Origin: Promethearchaeia archaeon
Lineage (GTDB): Archaea > Asgardarchaeota > Lokiarchaeia > Sigyniarchaeales > SOKP01
Assembly (NCBI GenBank): GCA_029856235.1
Contig: JAHQWP010000040.1
Coordinates: forward strand, 1 to 49,892
Direction of reading: 5' to 3'
Length of the DNA: 49,892 nucleotides
Below the pieces are notes generated by a model that had not been told where the DNA came from, searched no databases, and was given only the letters and a program-made list of their open reading frames with translations. The translations under genes were made by a program, and so were the position numbers. Positions 9,104 through 17,619 of this stretch are shown here, piece by piece (the first letter of the stretch is position 1; each line of letters begins with the position of its first letter).

Positions 9104-10255
9104 ATGAATTTAAAAGATGATCCATTCCTGAATATCTCAAATTCTATAACCAATCCTTATATTGAAGATTGGCAAGCTTTGAATAAAAAAATTATTGGAT
9201 ATTATTGTACTTATATCCCTGAAGAATTATTACACGCCGCGGGAATTTTACCTTATAGAATTCGAGCCACTGGAAATAAAGATACAGAACTAGCAGATAC
9301 ATATATGGTTAGATTTACGTGTTCCTTTGTTAGGGCTACATTAGACTTAGCACTAAAAGGAGCATATAATTTCATGGATGGTTTTCTAATCTGTAATAGT
9401 TGCGACCATAGTAGAAGGATGTTTGAACTGTTCGACTTAAAAGTTTTTAATAAAGAAAATATTGATAAAAAAATTGATAGGTTTTATCTATCAATACCCC
9501 ACATAATAACTGAAGAAGGATTCAATTGGTATTTAAAAGAAATTGAAGAATTACGCGAAGAACTCGAATCAGCATATAATTGTGAAATTTCAGATGAAAA
9601 GTTAAATCACTCAATAGATATTTATATTCAAAATAGAGATTTATTGAGAGATCTTCATAAATTACAAATTCAAGAATTTCCTAAAATTACTGGAACTGAA
9701 GCTTTACAGATTTCTATGGCAAATGCTTCTGTACCTAAAGAAATTGCGAATAAAGAACTAAAGAGGATCTTAAAAGATTTGAAGAAGAAAGAAGAAATGG
9801 ATGTTAGTTCAAAGAAACGAGTTATAGTCGTTGGAAGTGTTGTGGATAATATCGACTTCATTCAGCTCATTGAAAACTCAGGAGCATTTGTCGCATCAGA
9901 TTTTATCTGTTTTGGGACGCGTAATTTTCATGATTCGATGGACTTTGATCATGGTGCAAATCCTCTTAAAAGTCTCACAAAAAGATTATACTACCGAATT
10001 TCGTGCCCAAGAATGATGGATGATCATGAAAATAGATTAAATTTTTTAAAAGCGGAAATCAAACACGCTAATATTGATGGCGTAATCTTACAAAGAATTA
10101 ACAATTGCGATTTACACGGCTGTGACAACATGCTCTTCACTCATGAACTCAAGGAACTTGAAATACCTGTCTTGAATATTGACCGTGAATCGTATCAAGC
10201 AAACAATACTCGATTGCAAACAAGAATTGAAGCTTTTATAGAAATGATTAAATAG
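9104..10255 (+). CDS. 2-hydroxyacyl-CoA dehydratase / benzoyl-CoA reductase family subunit (HgdB/BcrC type)
   Basis: A 383-residue protein of the family that carries a [4Fe-4S] cluster and performs ketyl-radical chemistry on acyl-CoA thioesters. Visible landmarks: YCTYIPEELLHAAGILPYR near the N-terminus, TCSFVRATLDLAL and ICNSCDHSRRMFEL around residues 70-105, and INNCDLHGCD near residue 329, which supply the cluster cysteines. A GAGGTG Shine-Dalgarno overlapping the upstream stop supports the ATG at 9104. It forms a pair with the interrupted subunit downstream (55-base gap). The ATP-dependent activator (HgdC/BcrAD type) expected for this enzyme is not in the window. Substrate unknown. Confidence 0.88.
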   Translation: MNLKDDPFLNISNSITNPYIEDWQALNKKIIGYYCTYIPEELLHAAGILPYRIRATGNKDTELADTYMVRFTCSFVRATLDLALKGAYNFMDGFLICNSCDHSRRMFELFDLKVFNKENIDKKIDRFYLSIPHIITEEGFNWYLKEIEELREELESAYNCEISDEKLNHSIDIYIQNRDLLRDLHKLQIQEFPKITGTEALQISMANASVPKEIANKELKRILKDLKKKEEMDVSSKKRVIVVGSVVDNIDFIQLIENSGAFVASDFICFGTRNFHDSMDFDHGANPLKSLTKRLYYRISCPRMMDDHENRLNFLKAEIKHANIDGVILQRINNCDLHGCDNMLFTHELKELEIPVLNIDRESYQANNTRLQTRIEAFIEMIK

Positions 10256-10310
10256 AAAAAGTATTAAAAAAAATTTGAATTTAGATTTATTCGATAAAGA
10301 TTGGTGAATA

Positions 10311-11108
10311 ATGACTCGAGCACATGAAATGAAGAATAGAATTATCCCTTACCAAATGTTATACGAAGCCATCTCTGGAACGCATAGTCTAGTTGAAAAT
10401 ATTTTACCCGATCATGGAATTCCTTCATTGAGAATGGGATTAAAACACATAAAATCAGTTATAAATGATTTTATATTAAAAGAAAAGGAAGGATTACCGG
10501 TAATAGGACATCATTTTGCATTTCCCACTGAATTCTTATACGCTTTTGATTGTGTACCTGTATGCGTTGAAGCAACATCATATCTACTTTCTGCATTACT
10601 ACCTGATGGTTCAGAACCATATTATGATCTAATAACAAATTGGGGACATCCATTTCATACGTGCTCCTCACAAAAAGGAACAATGGGTATGACCTTAGAT
10701 GATCTATTTCAGTTTGATGCGATAATTACTCCTACTGCCCCTTGCGATAATACTTATGCTTCTTATCCGTTTTTCCGTTATCATAAAAAAATTCCCGTAA
10801 TTACTCCAGACCTACCATTTCTAAAAGAGGATAAGAGCTACCCATATCTTGGAGAACAAATTAAATTAGGTTTAGAAGAATTGGGAAGGGTGATTGGACA
10901 AGAACCAGATTATGACAAGCTAAGAAAAGCTATAGAAATTGAAAATCAAGTTTTTAGCATCCAGATGGAGATATTTGAGTTAAAAAAAGCATTACCTTGT
11001 CCCGTTGAAAACATGTTCAATGCTATGGCTGCCGCTGCTTCTATATACTTATCTGGGCGACCAGAAAAAATTACATTCTATGAAGAAATGCTTAGTGTGG
11101 CAAAATAA
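10311..11108 (+). CDS. 2-hydroxyacyl-CoA dehydratase second subunit, N-terminal part (frame interrupted by TAA)
   Basis: 265 residues covering the first two thirds of a subunit normally about 400-430 long. It starts at ATG 10311 after TGGTGAATA. Cluster-binding landmarks are FAFPTEFLYAFDCVPVCVEA near residue 70-85 and HTCSSQKG near residue 118. The chain ends SVAK at a TAA (11106-11108). The same frame continues without a shift into the conserved remainder of the family (GGEEKIRSIW, then the segment at 11169). The stop therefore truncates the protein before the third cysteine. Possible causes: a real nonsense mutation, a sequencing error, or a genuinely split subunit. Partner of the subunit at 9104. 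Confidence 0.8.
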   Translation: MTRAHEMKNRIIPYQMLYEAISGTHSLVENILPDHGIPSLRMGLKHIKSVINDFILKEKEGLPVIGHHFAFPTEFLYAFDCVPVCVEATSYLLSALLPDGSEPYYDLITNWGHPFHTCSSQKGTMGMTLDDLFQFDAIITPTAPCDNTYASYPFFRYHKKIPVITPDLPFLKEDKSYPYLGEQIKLGLEELGRVIGQEPDYDKLRKAIEIENQVFSIQMEIFELKKALPCPVENMFNAMAAAASIYLSGRPEKITFYEEMLSVAK

Positions 11109-11168
11109 AGATATACACTAAAAGAACATCACGGGGGAGAAGAAAAAATTCGAAGTATATGGCCCTAC

Positions 11169-11600
11169 ATGATCATTTTTTTCGATTTGGCTCTATGCGA
11201 GTGGTTAGATCGTGAACTAGGGATGTCAATTTTATTTGATATATTCAATTATAACTTTGCAGAACCTATTGATACTACTTCAGATTTAGAGACAATGCTT
11301 TATGGCATGGCAATTAAGACCATGGAAGCACCAATGGTAAAGCAATCAGCAGAATTTTATTATTCTTTCATTGATGAGTGTGTTCAATTAGCAAAGGAAT
11401 TCTCTGCGGATTGCTATGTTTTTACATCTCATATAGGATGTAAACAATTTGGAAGCGTACCTCAAATACTTAGGGAAGCTTTACGAGACGAAGTAGGAAT
11501 CCCGATGCTTCTCATTGATTTAGATGTGGGAGACAAACGAATGACTTCTGGAAAAATCATTAAAGATAAGATAAAACTATTTGCTCAAACGCTTTTATGA
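11169..11600 (+). CDS. 2-hydroxyacyl-CoA dehydratase second subunit, C-terminal part
   Basis: 143 residues from ATG 11169, but the homologous frame is open from 11109, directly after the TAA that ends the N-terminal part, and in the same frame. The 20 codons before this ATG encode conserved family sequence (EEKIRSIWPY), so ATG 11169 is probably not a natural start. There is no good Shine-Dalgarno before it; a GGGGGAG string sits 8 bases before an ATT at 11148, though those bases also encode the conserved GGEE. The segment carries the third cluster cysteine in SHIGCKQFG. If translated separately, it would have to assemble with the 10311 product to give a working subunit. Confidence 0.65.
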   Translation: MIIFFDLALCEWLDRELGMSILFDIFNYNFAEPIDTTSDLETMLYGMAIKTMEAPMVKQSAEFYYSFIDECVQLAKEFSADCYVFTSHIGCKQFGSVPQILREALRDEVGIPMLLIDLDVGDKRMTSGKIIKDKIKLFAQTLL

Positions 11601-11621
11601 GATTTAAAGTAAAAAAATTAA

Positions 11622-12293
11622 TTAAGAATCATTAGATTTTATCGTTTTTTTTGCCTTCCTTCTATCCTTCCATTTCCATCCTGTAAAATCCTTTCCTCTC
11701 TTTTTAGAAGATTCTTCCAAAGCAATTAGAATTTTTTTCCTCGATCTCACTTTGAAATCTTTACCTGACTCAAATTCATAGCTATGTTTTGAAGTTTTCC
11801 CTTTAAAAATCAAGCTAAAGTATACAAATCTCGGCCCTAATATAACTCCTTGTCCAGTTGGTACTGCATACATTGATTCTCGTTTTGTGATTACAATAGA
11901 ATCAAATTCAGACCATTTGATTCGAAAAGTAGGCTTATGAGGAACAACTATTTCAATAAAATCTCTATTTATCGTAAATCTCCTAGACTTTGAGAGCCCT
12001 TTCAAGTAACAACTTGCCCACACTATAAACCCTATGGTTAACGGCCAAATTATTACAATTGAAATAGTGCCGTATAGTCCGTATTCAAATATTATCGCAA
12101 CCGTGACTAATATCATAAAAGCAACAAATATGGTAATGCAAATTAAGCTCCCATAAAGATCTTTCTTTAAATTTTCAACAATTTGAAACTCAACTGAATT
12201 ATTTTCCTCAAACTGAAATCTACAATTGATGCAATATTTATTCTTAATAATGTTTAACTTACCACACTTCGGACAACTTTTTTGAGAACTCAT
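11622..12293 (-). CDS. Zinc-ribbon membrane protein, unknown function
   Basis: A 223-residue protein. An N-terminal zinc ribbon uses C7, C10, C21 and C24 (CPKC...CINC). Two transmembrane helices follow at about residues 46-68 and 73-96. The C-terminal half (KPTFRIKWSEFDSIVI and on) looks like a membrane-associated PH-like beta domain, ending in a strongly basic tail. This layout is common in archaeal membrane proteins of unknown role. It converges on the dehydratase cluster and is not part of it. Confidence 0.7.
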   Translation of the reverse strand: MSSQKSCPKCGKLNIIKNKYCINCRFQFEENNSVEFQIVENLKKDLYGSLICITIFVAFMILVTVAIIFEYGLYGTISIVIIWPLTIGFIVWASCYLKGLSKSRRFTINRDFIEIVVPHKPTFRIKWSEFDSIVITKRESMYAVPTGQGVILGPRFVYFSLIFKGKTSKHSYEFESGKDFKVRSRKKILIALEESSKKRGKDFTGWKWKDRRKAKKTIKSNDS

Positions 12294-12493
12294 TTAGCTC
12301 TTAAACCTCTCTTACGCAATTATTTGAATTTCAAAATATAGTAAATAAGTATAAGGATAATTACTTTTTAAGTGTTTAACAAATTTGTATGGTATTTAAA
12401 ACCACGAAAAGTATGTGTATGAAAACCTTTCTTCATCTCAGAGAATTCAATTATATTAATATTTTAAGAAGTTTTTTGTAATTTATACCAAAT

Positions 12494-12500
12494 AAAGAGG
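12494..12500 (+). promoter_or_regulatory. Shine-Dalgarno site deciding the beta-glucuronidase start
   Basis: AAAGAGG ends 7 bases before the ATG at 12508. A TTG at 12502 in the same frame is too close to it to be used, so the ATG is chosen. Confidence 0.6.
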
Positions 12501-12507
12501 ATTGTTA

Positions 12508-14220
12508 ATGCTTTATCCACAAAGAAATAAGTTTCGTCATTATATCGATTTATCCGGATTTTGGGATTTTCGATTTGATCCCGATGATAAAGGAGTTGGT
12601 GAAAATTGGAGATCGGGCTTTAATAATAGTTGTCCAATCGCTGTACCTGCCAGTTGGAACGATCAATTTGCTGACGACCGCGATTTTCTCGGTCCTGCAT
12701 GGTATCAAATCAAATTTAAGAAACCTTGGGACGGGGAAAATAGGAAAACTCTGATTAGGTTTGGTTCAGTTAATTATCTTTCGGATGTGTGGTTGAATGG
12801 AGAGTTGATTGGAAGACATGAGGGGGGACATTTACCATTTGAGTTTGATATATCTAATAAGATAGTATCAGAAGATAATCTTCTAGTGGTTAGAGTAGAT
12901 GGGAGATTATCAAATCTTCATGTACCCCCCAGTGGGCGTCCAATGAACAATCCTCCAACTAACTTTGACTTTTATCCTTTTTGCGGGATTCACAGACCAG
13001 TATTACTCTACGTTATTCCTAACGAAGGGATAAGAGATATAACTGTTATAACATCCATAGAAGATACTACGGGATTTTTAGATGTTTCAATTGAAACTCC
13101 TAACTTAAGTAAGGCATCTTTAAGTCTTTCGTTAAAAGGTTACGGAACAGAATTAATGAATACCTCTAATATCGAGGAAAATGTTCAAAAAGTAACTTTG
13201 GAAGTAAAAAACGCGAAGTTTTGGAATCCCGAATCACCTAATTTGTACGATCTCACAATTAACATCGTAAAAGAGGATAGTATAATCGATTATTATTCGC
13301 TTAAAGTAGGAATCCGGACTATTGAAGTAATAGGAGATAAGTTGCTATTAAATGGTGATCCAATATATCTAACGGGATTTGGGCGTCACGAGGATTTCCC
13401 AATTACAGGGAGAGGATATGTTCCTGCAATAATAATAAAAGACTATTCCTTAATGAAGTGGATTGGAGCTAACTCCTTTCGAACTTCACATTATCCATAC
13501 TCAGAACAAATGATGGATTTAGCAGATCGGCTCGGTTTTTTGGTCATTGACGAAATTCCTGCCGTAGGTCTCACATTCAGCAAAGATGTAATTGATAGAC
13601 AACTAGATTTATGCAATCAATATATTGAAGAATTAATAACAAGAGATAAGAACCATCCAAGCGTTATAATGTGGAGTTTGGCAAACGAACCCCACAACAG
13701 CTTGAAATCAGGGGAGTTCTTTAAGGCATTATACGATAAAGCAAGAAATTTAGATAGTACAAGACCTATCACCATTGTAAATATGATGGGTGTAAAGGAG
13801 AAAGCCTTTAAATTTTGTGATGTGTTATGTATCAATCGATATTATGGATGGTATTTGCAGCCAGGAAGCATTGATGAAGCATGCGAAGTTCTTTCAAAAG
13901 AAATGGACAAATTATATGAACAACATCGTAAACCAATTATACTTAGTGAATTTGGGGCAGGTTCAATTCCTGGTTGGCACGCTCAACCTCCTGAAATGTT
14001 TAGCGAAGAATTTCAAGCTGAATTTATAGAAAAATATATTGATGTCTGTCGGAATAAACCTTATGTGATAGGTGAACACGTTTGGAATCTATGCGACTTT
14101 AAAACATCTCAAGGAATAACTCGAATGGGAGGAATGAATTATAAAGGCGTGTTCACTAGAGACAGAAGGCCAAAAATGGCAGCACATTTATTGCGTAAGT
14201 TATGGAAAGGTAAAAATTGA
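12508..14220 (+). CDS. uidA: Beta-glucuronidase, glycoside hydrolase family 2
   Basis: A 570-residue intracellular GH2 enzyme, since no signal peptide is seen. It has the usual order: sugar-binding jelly roll (FWDFRFDP...), immunoglobulin-like domain, then TIM barrel. The acid/base is E394 in ANEPHNS and the nucleophile E481 in LSEFGAG. The NxK motif (N544, K546 in MNYKGVFTRDRRPK), which recognises the carboxylate of glucuronides, is present, so glucuronidase is favoured over galactosidase. Hexuronide uptake could be served by the GPH-type transporter at 32446. Neighbouring genes do not belong to sugar metabolism, which suggests separate acquisition. The closest relatives are bacterial enzymes, in general. 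Confidence 0.9.
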   Translation: MLYPQRNKFRHYIDLSGFWDFRFDPDDKGVGENWRSGFNNSCPIAVPASWNDQFADDRDFLGPAWYQIKFKKPWDGENRKTLIRFGSVNYLSDVWLNGELIGRHEGGHLPFEFDISNKIVSEDNLLVVRVDGRLSNLHVPPSGRPMNNPPTNFDFYPFCGIHRPVLLYVIPNEGIRDITVITSIEDTTGFLDVSIETPNLSKASLSLSLKGYGTELMNTSNIEENVQKVTLEVKNAKFWNPESPNLYDLTINIVKEDSIIDYYSLKVGIRTIEVIGDKLLLNGDPIYLTGFGRHEDFPITGRGYVPAIIIKDYSLMKWIGANSFRTSHYPYSEQMMDLADRLGFLVIDEIPAVGLTFSKDVIDRQLDLCNQYIEELITRDKNHPSVIMWSLANEPHNSLKSGEFFKALYDKARNLDSTRPITIVNMMGVKEKAFKFCDVLCINRYYGWYLQPGSIDEACEVLSKEMDKLYEQHRKPIILSEFGAGSIPGWHAQPPEMFSEEFQAEFIEKYIDVCRNKPYVIGEHVWNLCDFKTSQGITRMGGMNYKGVFTRDRRPKMAAHLLRKLWKGKN

Positions 14221-14244
14221 AATTAAAAATAGAGTGAATGATTA

Positions 14245-14760
14245 ATGAGAAAAGATTTAGAAGGACTATCAAAAGAAAAATTGATGGATTATATTGAAGA
14301 TCTAAGTAAAAATTGGCTTGCAATAGATGGAACGTGGTTCCAAGTTGTAGAAAAGGAATTTGGATTGGAAAAAGCTATTGAACTCGATGTAGCGCAATGG
14401 AAAAGATTTACCGTAATTGAAGCAAAACGAATAATGAAACGATTCAATATTCCTCAGAATGGAGGGATCCCAGCATTAACCAAAGCTCTTAAATTCAGAG
14501 TGTATGCTAATATCAACATACAAGAAATTGTGGAAGTATCTGAAAATAGATGCGTGTTTCGAATGAATAATTGCCGGGTTCAACACGCCCGAAAAACTAG
14601 AAACCTTCCAGATTTCCCTTGCAAACCCGTAGGACTTATAGAATACGGAGACTTTGCTAAGACTATCGATCCAAGAATTAAGACTAGATGCATTTGCTGT
14701 CCACCAGAGGCTCATCCAGAAGATTATTACTGTGCTTGGGAATTTACTATTGAAAAATAA
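14245..14760 (+). CDS. DUF6125 family protein
   Basis: A 171-residue soluble protein. It matches what I recall of DUF6125: an N-terminal LSKNWLAIDGTWFQVVEK segment, the central FTVIEAKRIMKRF, then FRMNNCRVQHARK and a C-terminal cysteine group in RCICCPPEAHPEDYYCAWEF. The conserved cysteines suggest a metal or Fe-S site, but none has been established that I know of. It sits 24 bases downstream of the glucuronidase gene and about 90 bases before the first CCG-type Fe-S protein. The conserved combination with Fe-S reductases and acyl-CoA genes suggests a role with them rather than with sugar metabolism. Function unknown. Confidence 0.7.
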   Translation: MRKDLEGLSKEKLMDYIEDLSKNWLAIDGTWFQVVEKEFGLEKAIELDVAQWKRFTVIEAKRIMKRFNIPQNGGIPALTKALKFRVYANINIQEIVEVSENRCVFRMNNCRVQHARKTRNLPDFPCKPVGLIEYGDFAKTIDPRIKTRCICCPPEAHPEDYYCAWEFTIEK

Positions 14761-14846
14761 TTTCTAGAAAATAAAATTAATAATGGTTGTAGTGTAATTA
14801 AAACTATAAAAAATAATTATTCAAAATAACAAAAAGCTGTATAAAT

Positions 14847-15875
14847 ATGTTTGACAAATCGCATTGTGAAGAATGTAAAACAGTTGCATGTATGATGAAA
14901 TGTCAATGGATAAAGTTTGATAGCATTGACGCAGCTAAGAAGGAAATCATTAAACTGATTAATGAAGATGAAGATTGCAGAATATTAAAAGAATGTATGC
15001 TGTGTTTTTCATGCGATGAGTATTGTCCATACCATTCTCATCCTTTTGATAAAATTAATGAGTTACAGGAAAAATATGGCTCTCAAAACATCTTACCTGA
15101 GGTAGCTCAAAATTCAATCGATATGTATAGTGCAAAGAGAGAATTTGTACCGCGCCCGATTGATCCTAAAAAACCTATTTTAAATAAATGTGCGTTCCCT
15201 AAAACGAATGCCAAAGAAATGAAAGGACCCATGTTTGATGATCTGCAATCAGTTGGTGGTATGCATTACTTTTGTCAATTAGTGTACCAACATGTAGCAA
15301 AACCTTCCATTATCAAAGAAAGGGTACCACAGATTCTTGAAAACTTCATAAAAACTGGTGTTAATAAGGATACCGAAGTTATCTGCTGGCACGACGAATG
15401 TTATGGATTGTACACGTCATATTGTCAAAGAAACAACCTGGATGTGCCTTTTAAACCCATTCATATTTTTGAATATGTGTATAATTATCTAAAGGACCAT
15501 GAATCTGAAATCAAGAAATTAAACTTAAAAGCTGCTTATCAGCGAAACTGTTCCAATCGTTACGTTCCTGAGACTGATAAAATTCTTGATAATATATGCG
15601 AAATTATCGGGGTAGAACGGGTTGCGAGGAAATACGATAGAGAAAACGGTATATGTTGCGCTGCACCCTTTGGAATGAGGGGTCATAAAAATTTGGTGCG
15701 TAAAACCCAAAATGAAAATGTTCAGGACATGCTAGACTATGGTGCTGAAGTTTGTCTTTTCAATTGCCCCGCGTGTAAAGATACATTAGAAAGAAAAGTT
15801 ACTGCTAAGGGACTGAAATCTTATTTTATTAGTGACTTAGCAAGGCTCGCTTTAGGGGAAAAGTTGGAATATTAA
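14847..15875 (+). CDS. HdrB/HdrC-like (Fe-S)-binding protein with CCG domain, copy 1
   Basis: A 342-residue electron-transfer protein. The N-terminus has a cysteine set C7-x2-C10 followed by ACMMKC, then a ferredoxin-like cluster in CMLCFSCDEYCP. The C-terminal half is a heterodisulfide-reductase-type CCG domain with HDECYGL, RNCSNRY, ICCAAPFG and NCPACK. The canonical CCG has become CCA here, whereas the next gene keeps CCGG. It is a tandem paralogue of the gene at 15979. CCG proteins usually bind a noncubane [4Fe-4S] cluster and pass electrons to thiols or flavoproteins. Given the neighbours, it may donate electrons to the dehydratase system, but that is inference. Confidence 0.75.
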   Translation: MFDKSHCEECKTVACMMKCQWIKFDSIDAAKKEIIKLINEDEDCRILKECMLCFSCDEYCPYHSHPFDKINELQEKYGSQNILPEVAQNSIDMYSAKREFVPRPIDPKKPILNKCAFPKTNAKEMKGPMFDDLQSVGGMHYFCQLVYQHVAKPSIIKERVPQILENFIKTGVNKDTEVICWHDECYGLYTSYCQRNNLDVPFKPIHIFEYVYNYLKDHESEIKKLNLKAAYQRNCSNRYVPETDKILDNICEIIGVERVARKYDRENGICCAAPFGMRGHKNLVRKTQNENVQDMLDYGAEVCLFNCPACKDTLERKVTAKGLKSYFISDLARLALGEKLEY

Positions 15876-15881
15876 GTCTAT

Positions 15882-15900
15882 CTTATTTTTTTCTTCTTTT
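15882..15900 (+). terminator. T-rich transcription terminator
   Basis: A pyrimidine run (TTATTTTTTTCTTCTTTT) begins a few bases after the stop of the first CCG protein, the usual archaeal terminator. The paralogue downstream therefore probably has its own promoter. Confidence 0.5.
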
Positions 15901-15966
15901 ATTGTCCCATCATAATTATTAATAATATAGAGAAATTCATATACACAAATCAAATTAAATTATAAA

Positions 15967-15981
15967 AAGGTAAAGAAAATT
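15967..15981 (+). promoter_or_regulatory. Shine-Dalgarno and apparent ATT start codon
   Basis: AAGGT (15967-15971) is followed after 7 bases by ATT (15979-15981), in frame with the paralogue's start: ATT TTC GAC here against ATG TTT GAC at 14847. No ATG, GTG or TTG exists upstream of the conserved cysteines before the frame closes at 15928. Confidence 0.5.
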
Positions 15982-16998
15982 TTCGACGCATCTAATTGTG
16001 AAAAATGTGAAAACATAGATTGTTTGACTCGCTGTCAATGGATGGAATTTACCAATGTTGAAGAAGTGCGAGCAGAAAAAACTAAAATGATTAACGGGGA
16101 AGAATCTCGAGTATTATCTGACTGTGTTACTTGTTTTGCGTGCGACGAATATTGTCCTTATGATTCTCATCCCTTCGATCTAATAACAGAATTACAAGAA
16201 AAATACAATTCGCTAAATATAAACCCCGAAATCTTGGAAAGTACTATAAATAGATTCGCTCCACACGATCAAGTAAGATTAAAAGAAATTGATCCTAGTA
16301 AACCTGTGCTGAATAAGTGTGGACTTGGAAAAATAAATGCTAAACACATGGAAGGACAATTATTCGAAAATCTACAATATGTTAGTGGCCTTGACTTTTT
16401 TTGTAACTTGATGTATCATCATTACGCAAGAGATTCTATCATTAAGGAAAGGGCCCCAATCATATTAAGTAATATCAAGGCTCAAGGTATTAAAGAAATG
16501 ATTTGCTTTCACGACGAGTGCTATGGATTCTACGCTTCTTATTGTCCACGTAACAATATTGATCTTCCACCTAATTTTAAAGCAATCCATATTTACGAAT
16601 ACCTGTACAACTATTTAAAAGAACATGAATCCGACATCAAACCGTTGAATTTAAGAATAGCTTATCAAAGATCCTGCTCAAATCGTTTTATTCCTGAAGT
16701 TGATGAATGGGTTGATAAAATTTGCAATGTAATCGGTGTTGTTAGGGTGCATAGGAAGTACGATCGAGAAAATGCGTTATGCTGTGGTGGAATCTTTGCA
16801 ACTCTTGATAAAAAGGCTTTGGGGCGTAAAACTCAAAACGATAATATAAACGATATGATAGACCATGACGCTGAAGCATGTGTGTATAATTGTTCTATGT
16901 GTAAGGAAAGCTTAGGCTCTAAGGTTGAGCGAAAAGGGTTGAAAAATTATATCCTTAGCGATCTGTGTCGATTAGCACTTGGAGAGTCTTTGGATTAA
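15979..16998 (+). CDS. HdrB/HdrC-like (Fe-S)-binding protein with CCG domain, copy 2
   Basis: A 339-residue paralogue of the 14847 protein over its full length. The first standard start, TTG at 16024, would cut off the conserved N-terminal cysteines (NCEKC..., DCLTRC); the ATT at 15979 aligns exactly with the paralogue's ATG and has a properly spaced AAGGT site, so I extend to it. Motifs: CVTCFACDEYCP (ferredoxin-like), HDECYGF, RSCSNRF, LCCGGIF and NCSMCK. The C-terminal CCG is intact here. Probable role: soluble electron carrier or reductase subunit with noncubane cluster. The two copies may form a heteromer. Start codon is uncertain; the family is not. Confidence 0.75.
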   Translation: MFDASNCEKCENIDCLTRCQWMEFTNVEEVRAEKTKMINGEESRVLSDCVTCFACDEYCPYDSHPFDLITELQEKYNSLNINPEILESTINRFAPHDQVRLKEIDPSKPVLNKCGLGKINAKHMEGQLFENLQYVSGLDFFCNLMYHHYARDSIIKERAPIILSNIKAQGIKEMICFHDECYGFYASYCPRNNIDLPPNFKAIHIYEYLYNYLKEHESDIKPLNLRIAYQRSCSNRFIPEVDEWVDKICNVIGVVRVHRKYDRENALCCGGIFATLDKKALGRKTQNDNINDMIDHDAEACVYNCSMCKESLGSKVERKGLKNYILSDLCRLALGESLD

Positions 16999-17031
16999 AT
17001 TAAACACTAAGATTTTTGCGGTATTCTTAAT

Positions 17032-17052
17032 ACTTTCCTTTTTTCTTTTTAT
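17032..17052 (+). terminator. T-rich transcription terminator
   Basis: A pyrimidine-rich run (ACTTTCCTTTTTTCTTTTTAT) lies about 35 bases after the stop of the second CCG protein. Confidence 0.5.
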
Positions 17053-17152
17053 TGCTTGTAAGTAGAGCGATTTAGAATTCAATCTTATAATTTTTAAGGT
17101 AGCGAATATAACAAAATATATAGAACAAAGAAATAATAAATGAGAAATAATA

Positions 17153-17572
17153 ATGTCAGAACAAGAGTTAAGATCCCAAATTGCGGAAAAGGAAGATGAA
17201 ATTACGAGAGTCGAAGAAGACGCTTCTAAAAAAGAAGCTTCGGCTGAAAAGGAAATCGAAGCCGATTTTGATGATAAAATAGACGATACAAAGTCTAAAC
17301 TCGAGGTAGGAGAAGTAGATTTAAAGGAAGCTACAGAAAAGTCTAAAGAATGGACGAAGAAAATGAATAAGTTAAATGTGGAAGTATCTTCATTAAAGAA
17401 GAAATTAGATAATCTAATTAAGGGAAAAGCTAAAGCTTTAAACAAGAAACTGGATGACATTCTTAAAGAGAAAAGAAATAAAATAAAATCTTATGAAGCA
17501 GATATTAAAGCTTTTAGAAAAAAATTAGAGAAGTTAGAAGCTGAAGCCTTAAAAGAACGCGTCAGCGAATAA
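17153..17572 (+). CDS. Charged coiled-coil protein
   Basis: A 139-residue protein made almost entirely of E, K, D, A and L in heptad spacing, e.g. LRSQIAEKEDEITRVEED and VSSLKKKLDNLIKG. A single long coiled coil is expected, with a short break near residues 60-65. No enzymatic motif and no membrane segment. Function cannot be assigned; a structural or adaptor role is possible. The start ATG follows AATAATA with no clear Shine-Dalgarno. A long open frame on the opposite strand is its shadow. Confidence 0.65.
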   Translation: MSEQELRSQIAEKEDEITRVEEDASKKEASAEKEIEADFDDKIDDTKSKLEVGEVDLKEATEKSKEWTKKMNKLNVEVSSLKKKLDNLIKGKAKALNKKLDDILKEKRNKIKSYEADIKAFRKKLEKLEAEALKERVSE

Positions 17573-17619
17573 TTTTTATTTATATTATTTTTATTATTTT
17601 CATTAGGTTTCATGAGTAA

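Noticed and set aside
16972-17460. A 162-codon minus-strand frame opposite the coiled-coil gene
   Set aside because: Its serine- and phenylalanine-rich translation is what the complement of lysine/glutamate codons produces; the plus-strand heptad pattern is the real signal.
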